DNA from: JADHUC01 sp964617665
GTDB taxonomy: Bacteria; Planctomycetota; Planctomycetia; Pirellulales; Pirellulaceae
DNA length: 22,507 nt
Direction of reading: 5' to 3'
Assembly: GCA_964617665.1 (NCBI GenBank)
Contig: CAZUAH010000205.1
Coordinates: 1-22,507, forward strand
Of the stretch, positions 1-7,117 are shown piece after piece. Position numbers and translations under genes: made by a program. The notes under the pieces are model-generated. The model saw only the letters and a list, made by a program, of their open reading frames with translations. It ran no database searches and was not told the DNA's origin. Position 1 is the first letter of the stretch, and each line of letters opens with the position of its first letter.

Positions 1-49
1 AACGCCGAAACAGGCCGCTCAACTCCACATAATCAGCAGCTTCACATAA
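1..49. mobile_element. possible end of a mobile element interrupting the cupin gene
   Basis: The cupin-like coding sequence on the minus strand stops resembling its family at about position 50. Immediately next to it lie two copies of a 10-bp direct repeat, CTCCACATAA at 23-32 and CTTCACATAA at 40-49, with starts 17 bp apart. A sharp loss of coding homology exactly at a repeated motif is what an insertion-element terminus looks like. Only 49 bases are visible, no transposase or target duplication can be seen, and an assembly edge or deletion is equally possible. Confidence 0.3.
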
Positions 50-225
50 GGTCCGAACGACACGGTTTCGTCGGCCGTCTCGACGGTCACCTCGCCTTCC
101 AGGACCAAACACGTCTCCTGCTGGTCATAGTGCCATCCAAATTCCGACGGTTCCTTTGACCACGTGGGGCAGGTTTTCATTTGCGACTCTTCCTCGGGCG
201 TTGGTTTGCGTACTTCGATCGCCAT
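19..225 (-). CDS. cupin-domain protein, C-terminally truncated
   Basis: A 68-residue product, MAIEVRKPTPEEE at the N-terminus, resembles the small cupin_3 (DUF861-type) proteins of about 90 residues. The motif WHYDQQETCLVLEGEVTV at residues 31-48 is the first cupin strand pair, and TVSFGP at 54-59 precedes the place where the family normally continues with a GDLVTFP-like second motif. Here it runs into an unrelated tail (YVKLLIMWS) and a stop, so the second cupin motif is missing and the protein may be non-functional. The ATG at 225 is favoured because GAGGAGG lies just upstream, inside the end of the preceding gene, whose stop codon is 2 bases away. This implies translational coupling. No signal peptide is seen, so it is probably cytoplasmic. 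The longer open frame reaching 693 is out of frame with the upstream real gene and is not coding. Confidence 0.7.
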   Translation of the reverse strand: MAIEVRKPTPEEESQMKTCPTWSKEPSEFGWHYDQQETCLVLEGEVTVETADETVSFGPYVKLLIMWS

Positions 226-227
226 CG

Positions 228-1376
228 TTACTTCCTCCTCACTTGAGATTTGCCGGTGCGGTAAATCGCACCTGGGCTTACTTTCTCGGCATAGGACATC
301 ATGGCAAACAGTGCCAGTTGATCTCGCTGATTCGACGGAGCCGCTTTCTGGAGGGCGTCGGCGATGTATCGGAGTTCCTGGTCGGCCAGGGCCAAGACGC
401 TTTTGGCCTCGGGCAAGTGGCAACCATAGATGTACATGTGGAAAGGCAGCCCGCCGAATTTGCTGCCCCATTGGCTGACGTAGTCGATGCCGGCCTGGCC
501 ACCCAGATTCTCCGACATCCACGCCTGGGCCTTCGTCAACTGAGCCACGGCCGATTTGTATCGTTCGCTGTCCGGTTCGACAAATGGAAGCCCCGTGGAA
601 TACGCCTCCAGGCAGTACATCATTGCCGTGGGTTTGATTTCCTTTTCCGGGAAGTGCACAGCCACGGTCATCAGGTCTTGGCGGTTCAGCCAATCGATTG
701 TGTCCAAGCCAATCTTCAAGTAGCGGTCATCGTCCGTCTCGTCGTACAAGCAGAAAGCCACCGAGCCGAATATGCCGGTGGAACACCACCACTCCTTATC
801 CGACTTGCGCCAGTAACCATCCGTCACTCCGCCCGACGGTCGAACGAAATTGTCGGCCACCAACTCGGCAAATGACTTGACCGAATCCAGGTGTTTCTTC
901 TTCTCCGCCTGATCGGCGCATCGAACCGCGGTTGCCAACACTCCCAAAGCGATCGACGAGCCGTCGGCAACGTACCAGGCACCTGTGTCCTCTCCGGGTT
1001 TGCGGCCGTACTGCATGTAGTACGCACCTTTCGGGATCATTCCGTTTTGGTATTCAATCATCCGGTCCGACCACACCTTGCAGGCAGCGAGGTATTCCTC
1101 CTTGCCGGTCATGTCATAAGCCACGGCAAGCGCACGTACGACATACGCATCCCAATAAAAGGCCCGCCCAATTCGCCTCGTCGTTCGCGCCTGCTTCTCG
1201 ACGATCGGAACGCCGGCGTCGCACAGACTGATGAATTCGGACCTGTAGTCAGCCTCTTCCGCGAACGATGACAACGGCGACACGAACAGCCCGCCCGCCG
1301 AAATGCACAGCAATACGAACAGCGAATTGCTCCGGGCGGCGAGTAGCCGCCGGAAGAAACCGAATCGTCTGCACAT
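228..1376 (-). CDS. secreted probable (alpha/alpha)-toroid glycan-active protein
   Basis: 382 residues. The ATG at 1376 is preceded by GAGGAGG at a good distance and opens a Sec signal peptide (MCRRFGFFRRLLAAR, then a hydrophobic stretch ending SSFA, cleavage near residue 39). The ATG at 1463 would add 29 hydrophilic residues before this signal and has no comparable ribosome site. The mature part is built of repeated helical segments with aromatic turns: FYWDAYVVRALAVAYDMTGK, GAWYVADGSSIALGVLATAV, KEWWCSTGIFGSVAFCLYDE. This pattern is typical of alpha/alpha-barrel hydrolases and lyases such as GH88/GH105 or C5-epimerase-like proteins. I cannot assign a family or catalytic residues. It is first in a two-gene unit with the cupin and lies divergent from the BNR_4 lyase-like gene, which fits a role in glycan breakdown. 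The function is inferred only. Confidence 0.7.
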   Translation of the reverse strand: MCRRFGFFRRLLAARSNSLFVLLCISAGGLFVSPLSSFAEEADYRSEFISLCDAGVPIVEKQARTTRRIGRAFYWDAYVVRALAVAYDMTGKEEYLAACKVWSDRMIEYQNGMIPKGAYYMQYGRKPGEDTGAWYVADGSSIALGVLATAVRCADQAEKKKHLDSVKSFAELVADNFVRPSGGVTDGYWRKSDKEWWCSTGIFGSVAFCLYDETDDDRYLKIGLDTIDWLNRQDLMTVAVHFPEKEIKPTAMMYCLEAYSTGLPFVEPDSERYKSAVAQLTKAQAWMSENLGGQAGIDYVSQWGSKFGGLPFHMYIYGCHLPEAKSVLALADQELRYIADALQKAAPSNQRDQLALFAMMSYAEKVSPGAIYRTGKSQVRRK

Positions 1377-1461
1377 TGTCGATCCTCCTCGATCGGAATC
1401 GGTATGCTTGTTTACGAGCTCTGCAAACAGCATCCACCCAATCCACGCCTGCGCATCGCCC

Positions 1462-1467
1462 ATTATA
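1462..1467 (-). promoter_or_regulatory. -10 box (TATAAT) for the toroid-cupin unit
   Basis: On the minus strand this is a perfect TATAAT about 85 bases upstream of the ATG at 1376. The best -35 candidate is TTGCCG at 1488-1483, matching 4 of 6 consensus positions, but the spacer is only 15 bp. No other sigma70-like pair is better in this gap. Confidence 0.35.
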
Positions 1468-1532
1468 CTAGCGCGTGCGGAACGGCAACCACAATGGTTC
1501 TGACCTTCCAGATGTTGTGGGTCTTGCGTGGA

Positions 1533-1541
1533 TGGTACAAT
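1533..1541 (+). promoter_or_regulatory. extended -10 promoter element (TGGTACAAT) for the BNR_4 gene
   Basis: TGGTACAAT fits the extended -10 form TGnTAnAAT. It lies about 145 bases before the ATG at 1687. No good -35 is present (TTGTGG at 1515-1520 is the nearest, 15 bp spacing), which is tolerable for an extended -10. The same nine bases occur upstream of the HzsA-like gene at 17366-17374. Confidence 0.35.
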
Positions 1542-1609
1542 GCGCGGCAGTGCTATGCAAACCTAGCGGTACGACCACAACTTGGCTGCATGGAGTCGTC
1601 ACGGCGCAG

Positions 1610-1631
1610 GCCTGACATCACGATATCAGGC
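1610..1631. promoter_or_regulatory. inverted repeat, possible operator
   Basis: GCCTGA and TCAGGC form a 6-bp inverted repeat around a 10-bp centre. It sits between the candidate -10 at 1533-1541 and the start codon at 1687, where a repressor could act or a 5' leader could fold. There is no T-run, so it is not an intrinsic terminator. No regulator gene is nearby to pair with it. Confidence 0.2.
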
Positions 1632-1686
1632 TGATAGCAGCAGGTAGCCAACGCACGCAGCTTCACTCCCATCTACGGACAATCAA

Positions 1687-3102
1687 ATGAAAGCGCAAAG
1701 TAGTCTTTCCTGGATTCTGCTATTCCTCGTCACGTCATGCCCAGCTTTGGCGGACACGAAGGTCATGAAGATTAGTGACACGGTGGTCGATGACAGCGCC
1801 CTGACGATTCAGGGGGCTTTTGGGCGAGCCATCAACGGTCTTTCGTTTCAGCAGGATGCGTTGGTGTCTCATAAGAAACACCAATACGTGGCGTTCTACG
1901 ATGCCGATCGGCAAGTGTGTTTGGCCAGGCGTGAGCTGCCCGCTGGAGACTGGGCCATTATCCGGTTTACGGACTACCCGTTCAAAAGCAATGACGCACA
2001 CAACACTATCTCCTTGGGAATCTGCCCCGAAGACGGCACCATCCACTTGGCCTTCGACCATCACGGGCATCCACTCCACTACCGAGTTTCGCGAAGAGGC
2101 GTGGCCAACGATCCCGAAGGCGTGACATGGGACGCTTCGATTTTCGGTCCGATTGCATCCGAGCTGGGAAGCGGCAGGCGTATCGCCATCACTTATCCTC
2201 GTTTCTGGCAGACGCCCGACGGGGGCTTGCAGTTCTGCTATCGGCAAGGCGGTTCCGGTAGTGGTGACCGAATGCTTGTTGACTACGATGCCGAAACGGG
2301 CACGTGGGTCAACACTCGGCAAATCGACTCCCGGCGCGGACTGTTCGAAGATTACATGGGCAAGAGCCAAACCCGGTGCTCCTATCCCAACGGATACGGC
2401 TATGGTCCCGATGGCAAACTGCATGCGACGTGGGTCTGGCGCGAGAGCAGTCAAGGGTCAAACCACGATCTGATGTACGCCTACAGTGAGGATCGGGGAA
2501 AAACCTGGCTTAACAATCGAGGGGAATTGTTGAACGAACCCGCGCACGTCAATTCGCCGGGAATTAATGTGGTAGAAATCGGACGGGGCCATGGGTTAAT
2601 GAACACGCATGGACAGGCCATCGATTCCTTGGGTCGCGTTCACGTCGTGATGTGGCACTGCACGGATCAGTCACTCCTGGAAGCCGGTAGCAAGCCGGGC
2701 GAGTATCGGTGGGGCCCGAACGAAGCTCGCCGCTACCACCATTACTGGCGTGATGCCAGCGCGGTCTGGCATCATATCGAGTTGCCCATCGTCGCGGGGA
2801 CCCGCCCAAAGCTATTCATGGACAACGACGACAACGCCTACCTGATCTGCTCGGATGCATGGACCCGGAAGATTTTCTCTACAAAGGGCGATCTACTGAT
2901 TCTGGGCGCCACATCGAGAGCAAACTGGAAGGACTGGAAGACGCTGCACGTTGAAAAAGGGCCGTTCATCAACGAGATGCTCGGCGACTACTATCGTTGG
3001 AAACGAGACAAGGTACTTTCGGTGATGGTACAGGAATCGCCGAAAGAGTCCCACGAGGCCACGCCACTGCGAATCCTGGATTTTGCCTTTCAGGAGGAAT
3101 AG
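1687..3102 (+). CDS. secreted BNR_4 beta-propeller, ulvan-lyase-like polysaccharide lyase
   Basis: 471 residues. The N-terminus MKAQSSLSWILLFLVTSC is a Sec signal; it can be cut after PALA (residue 22), although VTSC also fits a lipobox, so a lipoprotein is possible. The rest matches the BNR repeat-containing family (BNR_4, PF15892), the seven-bladed propeller fold shared with ulvan lyases of PL24 and PL25. His105 (NDAHNT) and His125 (FDHHG) are 20 residues apart and resemble the histidine pair used by those lyases. YPRFWQTPDGGLQFCYRQG, around residues 170-190, supplies a Tyr and an Arg typical of the family. Asp-box-like SEDRGKTW near residue 268 supports the propeller. The expected role is beta-elimination of a uronic-acid-containing sulfated or algal glycan in the periplasm or outside the cell. 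The substrate is not determined. It is tail-to-tail with the GH32 gene, with 8 bp between the stop codons. Ribosome binding is weak (GGACA). Confidence 0.72.
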   Translation: MKAQSSLSWILLFLVTSCPALADTKVMKISDTVVDDSALTIQGAFGRAINGLSFQQDALVSHKKHQYVAFYDADRQVCLARRELPAGDWAIIRFTDYPFKSNDAHNTISLGICPEDGTIHLAFDHHGHPLHYRVSRRGVANDPEGVTWDASIFGPIASELGSGRRIAITYPRFWQTPDGGLQFCYRQGGSGSGDRMLVDYDAETGTWVNTRQIDSRRGLFEDYMGKSQTRCSYPNGYGYGPDGKLHATWVWRESSQGSNHDLMYAYSEDRGKTWLNNRGELLNEPAHVNSPGINVVEIGRGHGLMNTHGQAIDSLGRVHVVMWHCTDQSLLEAGSKPGEYRWGPNEARRYHHYWRDASAVWHHIELPIVAGTRPKLFMDNDDNAYLICSDAWTRKIFSTKGDLLILGATSRANWKDWKTLHVEKGPFINEMLGDYYRWKRDKVLSVMVQESPKESHEATPLRILDFAFQEE

Positions 3103-3110
3103 CTGACTTC

Positions 3111-5279
3111 TCAGTACGGGTTCGACGGCATCATGTCCCACGCTTCCAGCGTCGTGACGGTGGCGGGACCGCCATTGGAGAACAGCGTTACGCCCAGGCT
3201 GTCCTCGCGGGAAGGGTAGATGCGTCGCATTACCGCTTGGCGACCGTTGGCAAACACTTCGACCACCGATTTGTCGACGAACACGCGAAGCTTCAGTGAC
3301 TCATCCGCCTTGAGTTCAAACGGGCCGGCCTCGATGGTCTTTGGGCCTTCCACCAAGCTCGATATATTTGTGTCCACCTTCAGCTTCTTCTCGGTTGCGT
3401 CATAGAAAACAAGCGTCTGTTCTTCGCCGTCCGGCGAGCAGCATACCTTGACGCCGAACTGCTTTGCTTCTTTGGCAATCATCTCCAGCGACAACTCGAT
3501 GCAATTTCCACCGATGCCGTCAACGGCTACCTCCGAGTCAGCGTCGACGCTAATGTCTGCCTTCTTCCTGCCGTTGTAACGCAGTCGTTCGATCTCCTCG
3601 GGCGGGTTCATGCGCAACATGCCGTCGTCGCCAAGCGACAGGACACGCGGCAGGCTCATCGTGCCGGACCATCCGTAATCCATGCGTGTCGCAAATCCTG
3701 GACTATCGAAGATCCACGCCCACATGATTCTGCGGCCTTTGTCGTCCAGCAGGCTCTCGGGGGCGAAGAACGAATTGTCCACCCAACTCATGTTCTCGTG
3801 AAACGTCGGATGAAACTGTTCGTCTTTCCAGTCGCCAAGGTAGTAACGGCAGCCGAGCCTGTGGCTGATGCACAGTAGCATGCGCTTGTCGCCCAACTTG
3901 AAGAAATCGGCGCAGGATACATCCTCGTTAATCGACACGTCTCCGACCGTGTTGGCCAGTAGATCGCCGACGTAGGTCCACTCGCCTTCGAGGCCCTTGG
4001 ACTTTGCAATGGCCGGGCGTTGTCCGCCGAAGATCGCGTAGTACGTGTCATTTTCAAGCCAACCGTACGGGTCCCACGACCGATACCTGCCGTGATGGGC
4101 ATCTTCCGGTTTGGTCTCGGGGGTGATCGGATTGGATTCCAACTTCTCCCATGCGTTCAACTCATCATCCAACGCGACTGCCATTGCATTGCCCTGGCCA
4201 ACCTGGTGGTAGCACATGGTCGGGCGGCCATCCTTGTTCACGAAGCAGTTGCCGCTAAACATGCCGGAGACCAGCCCGGTTGGATGATGCCGCCAGTGGA
4301 ACAGATCCGTGCTGGAGACGTGTCCCCAGTTGTGCCCTCGATGATCCTGGAAGATATAGAAGAGATGGTATCGTCCTTTCCAGAAGATGGCGCCGTTCGG
4401 ATCGAATGGCATGCAGCGTCCTTCCGGGACGACAAAGTGGTAGCACGGGCGATACGGATCGCTGAGCAGTTTCTCCCGTAGTGCACGGGCCGCATTGCTT
4501 GCGTCGCTGAGATCGATAGCGGCTTCTGGTGCCGCCTTCGACGCCATCATGTATGCGCCGGTCTTGTCGAGCTGCAGCCTGCCGTCCGCGATTCGCGCGT
4601 CGCCCAGAAGCGTGCTGGTGGGAAACATCTTCATGCGGTCCGCGGCCCGGCCGTCCTCGAAATCCCACCAGGCCAAGGGCTCTGGATCGGATGGTTGATT
4701 TGGCTCCAACGAAGCGATTTGCTCGGCATCCAATGCGAGATTGTAGACACGAGCGTCGTCGATCGAGCCGGTGAAGAACCGGTTCTCGGCCCTGGCGTCG
4801 AGATGGCGCAGGCCCATCAAAACGATGCTATCGCCGCCGAAACGCTCCGCGTCCTTCGCCGTGTAGTCGGCATACTGGCTGCCATTGCGGTAGGTGGTGA
4901 TTTGGTTGCCTTTATAGACGATGGCGATTTGCACCAGCGTTTCGCTGTCGGCAGTCTCAGCCGGGAAACCTTCCTGTTCCTTCATTGTTCGAGAGAAGCC
5001 GTTGCTGCCGGCCATCCACTTGGATATCCCGATTTCGCCAAATACGATCGCATCGAAAACGCCGGCCGACCTTTCGATCGTCAGTACACTGCCGCCGCGT
5101 TGAGTTAGATTGGCCGGAGCAACCCAGGCGACGAGCGTCTTGTCCGCGATCACCGTTTTCTCTGCGCCCTTGGCTGCGATTGGAACGGCCGACATCACCA
5201 CCGCGGTTAGTATCATCTTCCACTGCCACTGAAGGATCGCAAATCGGCTTGTGATTGTCCCTGCGCTGCTGTCTTTCAT
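3111..5279 (-). CDS. secreted LamG-GH32 family glycosidase with non-canonical acid/base motif
   Basis: 722 residues. The ATG at 5279 has GGGAG 8 bases upstream and gives a signal peptide with a long N-region (hydrophobic core about 22-37, cleavage near AKGA). Residues about 45-195 form a LamG/concanavalin-like domain (TYRNGSQYADY, TGSIDDARVYNLAL). Residues about 275-560 are a GH32 five-bladed propeller: RPCYHFVVPEG, MPFDPNG with the nucleophile Asp293, SWDPYGW with the transition-state Asp403. Residues 570-715 are the GH32 beta-sandwich (LRVFVDKSVVEVFANGR). The usual acid/base motif EC appears as EDVSCADFF, with Ser455 where Glu is expected and Glu452 three residues earlier. The family hydrolyses beta-fructofuranosides (levan, inulin, sucrose). 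LamG suggests binding to an insoluble glycan. The changed motif leaves the activity uncertain, or points to a distinct subfamily. Confidence 0.78.
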   Translation of the reverse strand: MKDSSAGTITSRFAILQWQWKMILTAVVMSAVPIAAKGAEKTVIADKTLVAWVAPANLTQRGGSVLTIERSAGVFDAIVFGEIGISKWMAGSNGFSRTMKEQEGFPAETADSETLVQIAIVYKGNQITTYRNGSQYADYTAKDAERFGGDSIVLMGLRHLDARAENRFFTGSIDDARVYNLALDAEQIASLEPNQPSDPEPLAWWDFEDGRAADRMKMFPTSTLLGDARIADGRLQLDKTGAYMMASKAAPEAAIDLSDASNAARALREKLLSDPYRPCYHFVVPEGRCMPFDPNGAIFWKGRYHLFYIFQDHRGHNWGHVSSTDLFHWRHHPTGLVSGMFSGNCFVNKDGRPTMCYHQVGQGNAMAVALDDELNAWEKLESNPITPETKPEDAHHGRYRSWDPYGWLENDTYYAIFGGQRPAIAKSKGLEGEWTYVGDLLANTVGDVSINEDVSCADFFKLGDKRMLLCISHRLGCRYYLGDWKDEQFHPTFHENMSWVDNSFFAPESLLDDKGRRIMWAWIFDSPGFATRMDYGWSGTMSLPRVLSLGDDGMLRMNPPEEIERLRYNGRKKADISVDADSEVAVDGIGGNCIELSLEMIAKEAKQFGVKVCCSPDGEEQTLVFYDATEKKLKVDTNISSLVEGPKTIEAGPFELKADESLKLRVFVDKSVVEVFANGRQAVMRRIYPSREDSLGVTLFSNGGPATVTTLEAWDMMPSNPY

Positions 5280-5527
5280 TGTTCGTTCTCCCGTCTGCTC
5301 GGTTCAATCGGTATTCGGCTCGGTACGACTGCCTTGACCCAGGCAACGTCTCGGGCGAAGCGTAGCTTATCAGAACGGCAATCCAGTTTCATGCAGTAGC
5401 TCGCCCTTTTCGCCAAACGCTTTGCGGCACGAGTGCAAGAAACCGGCAGATTCGCCGAGGTTTGGCTCGACGGCAAATAGGCTACAATGAAACATGTCTT
5501 CAGTGATCATCCGCGGGAGAAGTACCA
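5280..5527. other. divergent intergenic region between GH32 and DUF1566 genes
   Basis: 248 bp between two divergent starts. The only clear element is the plus-strand TACAAT at 5483-5488. No small gene with a ribosome binding site and no terminator was seen. A minus-strand promoter for the GH32 gene must lie here but none stands out. Confidence 0.5.
5462..5488 (+). promoter_or_regulatory. putative promoter of the DUF1566 gene
   Basis: TTGGCT at 5462-5467 (4 of 6 to TTGACA) and TACAAT at 5483-5488 (5 of 6 to TATAAT) are separated by 15 bp, about 40 bases before the ATG at 5528. The spacer is short, so the -35 assignment is weak. The TACAAT box recurs upstream of other genes here. Confidence 0.35.
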
Positions 5528-7072
5528 ATGAGTTTGTTGAGGAGATTCACGTTAGCGTTTTGCTCTACATCAACGGTCGTGTGTTTGGGTTCGCTGTGCG
5601 CGGCAGGCGACTACCCGATCGTGGATACCGGTCAGGAGCGTTGTTACGACAACGCTCGCGAAATCACGTACCCGAGGTCGCGCGAGCCATTCTTCGGCCA
5701 GGATGCTCAGTACCAGGGAAATCAACCGGCGTACCGTGACAACGGCGACGGGACCATCAGTGATCTGGTAACCGGACTGATGTGGCAGAAGAATCCTGGC
5801 CCCAAGAAAACCTTCGAGAAGGCCGTGGCCAGTGCGTCCGTTTGCCGAGTCGGCGGGCACGACGACTGGCGTCTGCCAAGCATCAAGGAATTGTACTCCC
5901 TGATACTCTTCAGCGGCGCCGATATCGATCCACACGCCACCGATACGTCGGACCTGATGCCGTTCATCAACGATGACTACTTCGGATTTGTCTACGGTGA
6001 TCCCGCGAAAGGCGAGCGTATCATCGACTCGCAAATGGCGACCTCCACAAAGTACGTCAGTACGACGATGCGCGGCAACGAGACAATGTTCGGCGTGAAT
6101 TTCGCAGACGGTCGCATCAAGGGGTATCCGATCGGCTCTGCTCGCCGGGGCAGGCCGACGAAGGCGTACTACGTCTTCTATGTCCGTGGTAATACCGAGT
6201 ATGGCAAGAACGACTTCCACGACAACGGCGACGGCACGATCACAGATCGCGCGACCGGCTTGACTTGGCTGAAACTCGACAGCGGCCATCTTAAGGCCGG
6301 TGGGAAAAAGGACGGAAAGCTGAACTGGGAACAGGCACTGCGTTGGGCTGAGGAATTGGAGTACGCCGGGTATACCGACTGGCGACTGCCCAATGTCAAA
6401 GAGTTGCACAGCATTGTCGACTACACGCGTTCTCCCGATACAACTCAGTCCGCTGCGATCAATCCAGTTTTCAGCGTGACGCCCGTCCGCGACGCGCTGG
6501 GCAAGGCCAACTATCCTTTCTACTGGAGCAGCACGACTCACAAGCGAATGGGCAGCGGCGACACGGCCGCCTATGTCGCTTTCGGCCGGTCCCAGGGATG
6601 GCTGTCCAGCTTCCGGGGACAATACGACCTTTTGGATGTCCACGGTGCCGGCTCGCAACGCAGCGACCCCAAGGCCGGCGATCCGTCGCAGTTTCCGCGC
6701 GGTCGCGGACCGCAAGGCGACGTGATCCACATCTACAACATGGTCCGCCCCGTGCGTGGCGGTGTGACGAGCTCCCGCGAAAACGGGCCGGAGCTGGCGC
6801 CGCAGCCTTCCGTGCGACCCGGTCGAGGGCCAAACCCGAGAAAGCCGATGGACACCAACCGTCTAGGCTTTGTCAGCAGGTTGGACCGCAACAGTGACGG
6901 CAAAGTGTCTCGCAAGGAGTTCGATGGACCGCCTGATGCATTCGATCGTCTTGACGCTGACAGAGACGGCTTTCTTACCGACTCCGAAGCCCCGCATCGG
7001 AAGAGCCAACACAAGCCGCCACCAAAAGTCCGATTCGGACCACCGAAACGTAATCGACCAAGTATCCGTTGA
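5528..7072 (+). CDS. secreted protein with two DUF1566 (Lcl C-terminal) domains and two EF-hands
   Basis: 514 residues. The ATG is preceded by GGGAGAAG and starts a signal peptide (cleavage after SLCAAG, about residue 26). Two DUF1566/Lcl_C units are visible: residues about 70-220, opening DNGDGTISDLVTGLMWQ and containing DDWRLPSIKEL, and about 231-410, opening DNGDGTITDRATGLTWLK and containing TDWRLPNVKEL. They are clearly an internal duplication. A low-complexity Pro/Arg linker (420-440) leads to two canonical EF-hand loops, DRNSDGKVSRKEF at 453-464 and DADRDGFLTDSEA at 476-487, so the C-terminus should bind calcium. The end is basic and Pro-rich. DUF1566 has no agreed biochemical role; it is common in exported, sometimes adhesive or C-type-lectin-like proteins. 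It probably shares a transcript with the agarase-like gene that follows 45 bp later. The function is unknown; a surface glycan-binding or adhesion role is inference. Confidence 0.82.
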   Translation: MSLLRRFTLAFCSTSTVVCLGSLCAAGDYPIVDTGQERCYDNAREITYPRSREPFFGQDAQYQGNQPAYRDNGDGTISDLVTGLMWQKNPGPKKTFEKAVASASVCRVGGHDDWRLPSIKELYSLILFSGADIDPHATDTSDLMPFINDDYFGFVYGDPAKGERIIDSQMATSTKYVSTTMRGNETMFGVNFADGRIKGYPIGSARRGRPTKAYYVFYVRGNTEYGKNDFHDNGDGTITDRATGLTWLKLDSGHLKAGGKKDGKLNWEQALRWAEELEYAGYTDWRLPNVKELHSIVDYTRSPDTTQSAAINPVFSVTPVRDALGKANYPFYWSSTTHKRMGSGDTAAYVAFGRSQGWLSSFRGQYDLLDVHGAGSQRSDPKAGDPSQFPRGRGPQGDVIHIYNMVRPVRGGVTSSRENGPELAPQPSVRPGRGPNPRKPMDTNRLGFVSRLDRNSDGKVSRKEFDGPPDAFDRLDADRDGFLTDSEAPHRKSQHKPPPKVRFGPPKRNRPSIR

Positions 7073-7102
7073 CTGCCCACCGAAAACGCACCACTTTACC
7101 TT

Positions 7103-7108
7103 GAGGAG
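7103..7108 (+). promoter_or_regulatory. ribosome binding site fixing a TTG start
   Basis: GAGGAG lies 9 bases before the TTG at 7118. No ATG or GTG further in would keep the signal peptide, so this site decides the start of the agarase-like gene. Confidence 0.6.
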
Positions 7109-7117
7109 TGACGCACA

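Larger units (their letters stand above)
1377..1686. other. 310-bp divergent intergenic region
   Basis: This gap separates the minus-strand toroid gene from the plus-strand BNR_4 gene and should hold both promoters. Visible elements are the minus-strand TATAAT at 1467-1462, an extended -10 TGGTACAAT on the plus strand at 1533-1541, and the inverted repeat GCCTGA-N10-TCAGGC at 1610-1631. No open frame with a convincing ribosome binding site was found in it. Confidence 0.6.

Noticed and set aside
156..875. 239-residue open frame on the plus strand
   Set aside because: It is antisense to the toroid gene and cupin, which have coupled ribosome sites and a signal peptide.
1377..1463. 29-residue N-terminal extension of the toroid gene
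   Set aside because: It has no ribosome site at 1463 and would place hydrophilic residues before an obvious signal peptide; the ATG at 1376 has GAGGAGG.
5570..6730. 386-residue open frame on the minus strand
   Set aside because: It lies wholly opposite the DUF1566 gene, has no ribosome site, and its sequence has no domain pattern; it is a shadow of codon usage in the real gene.
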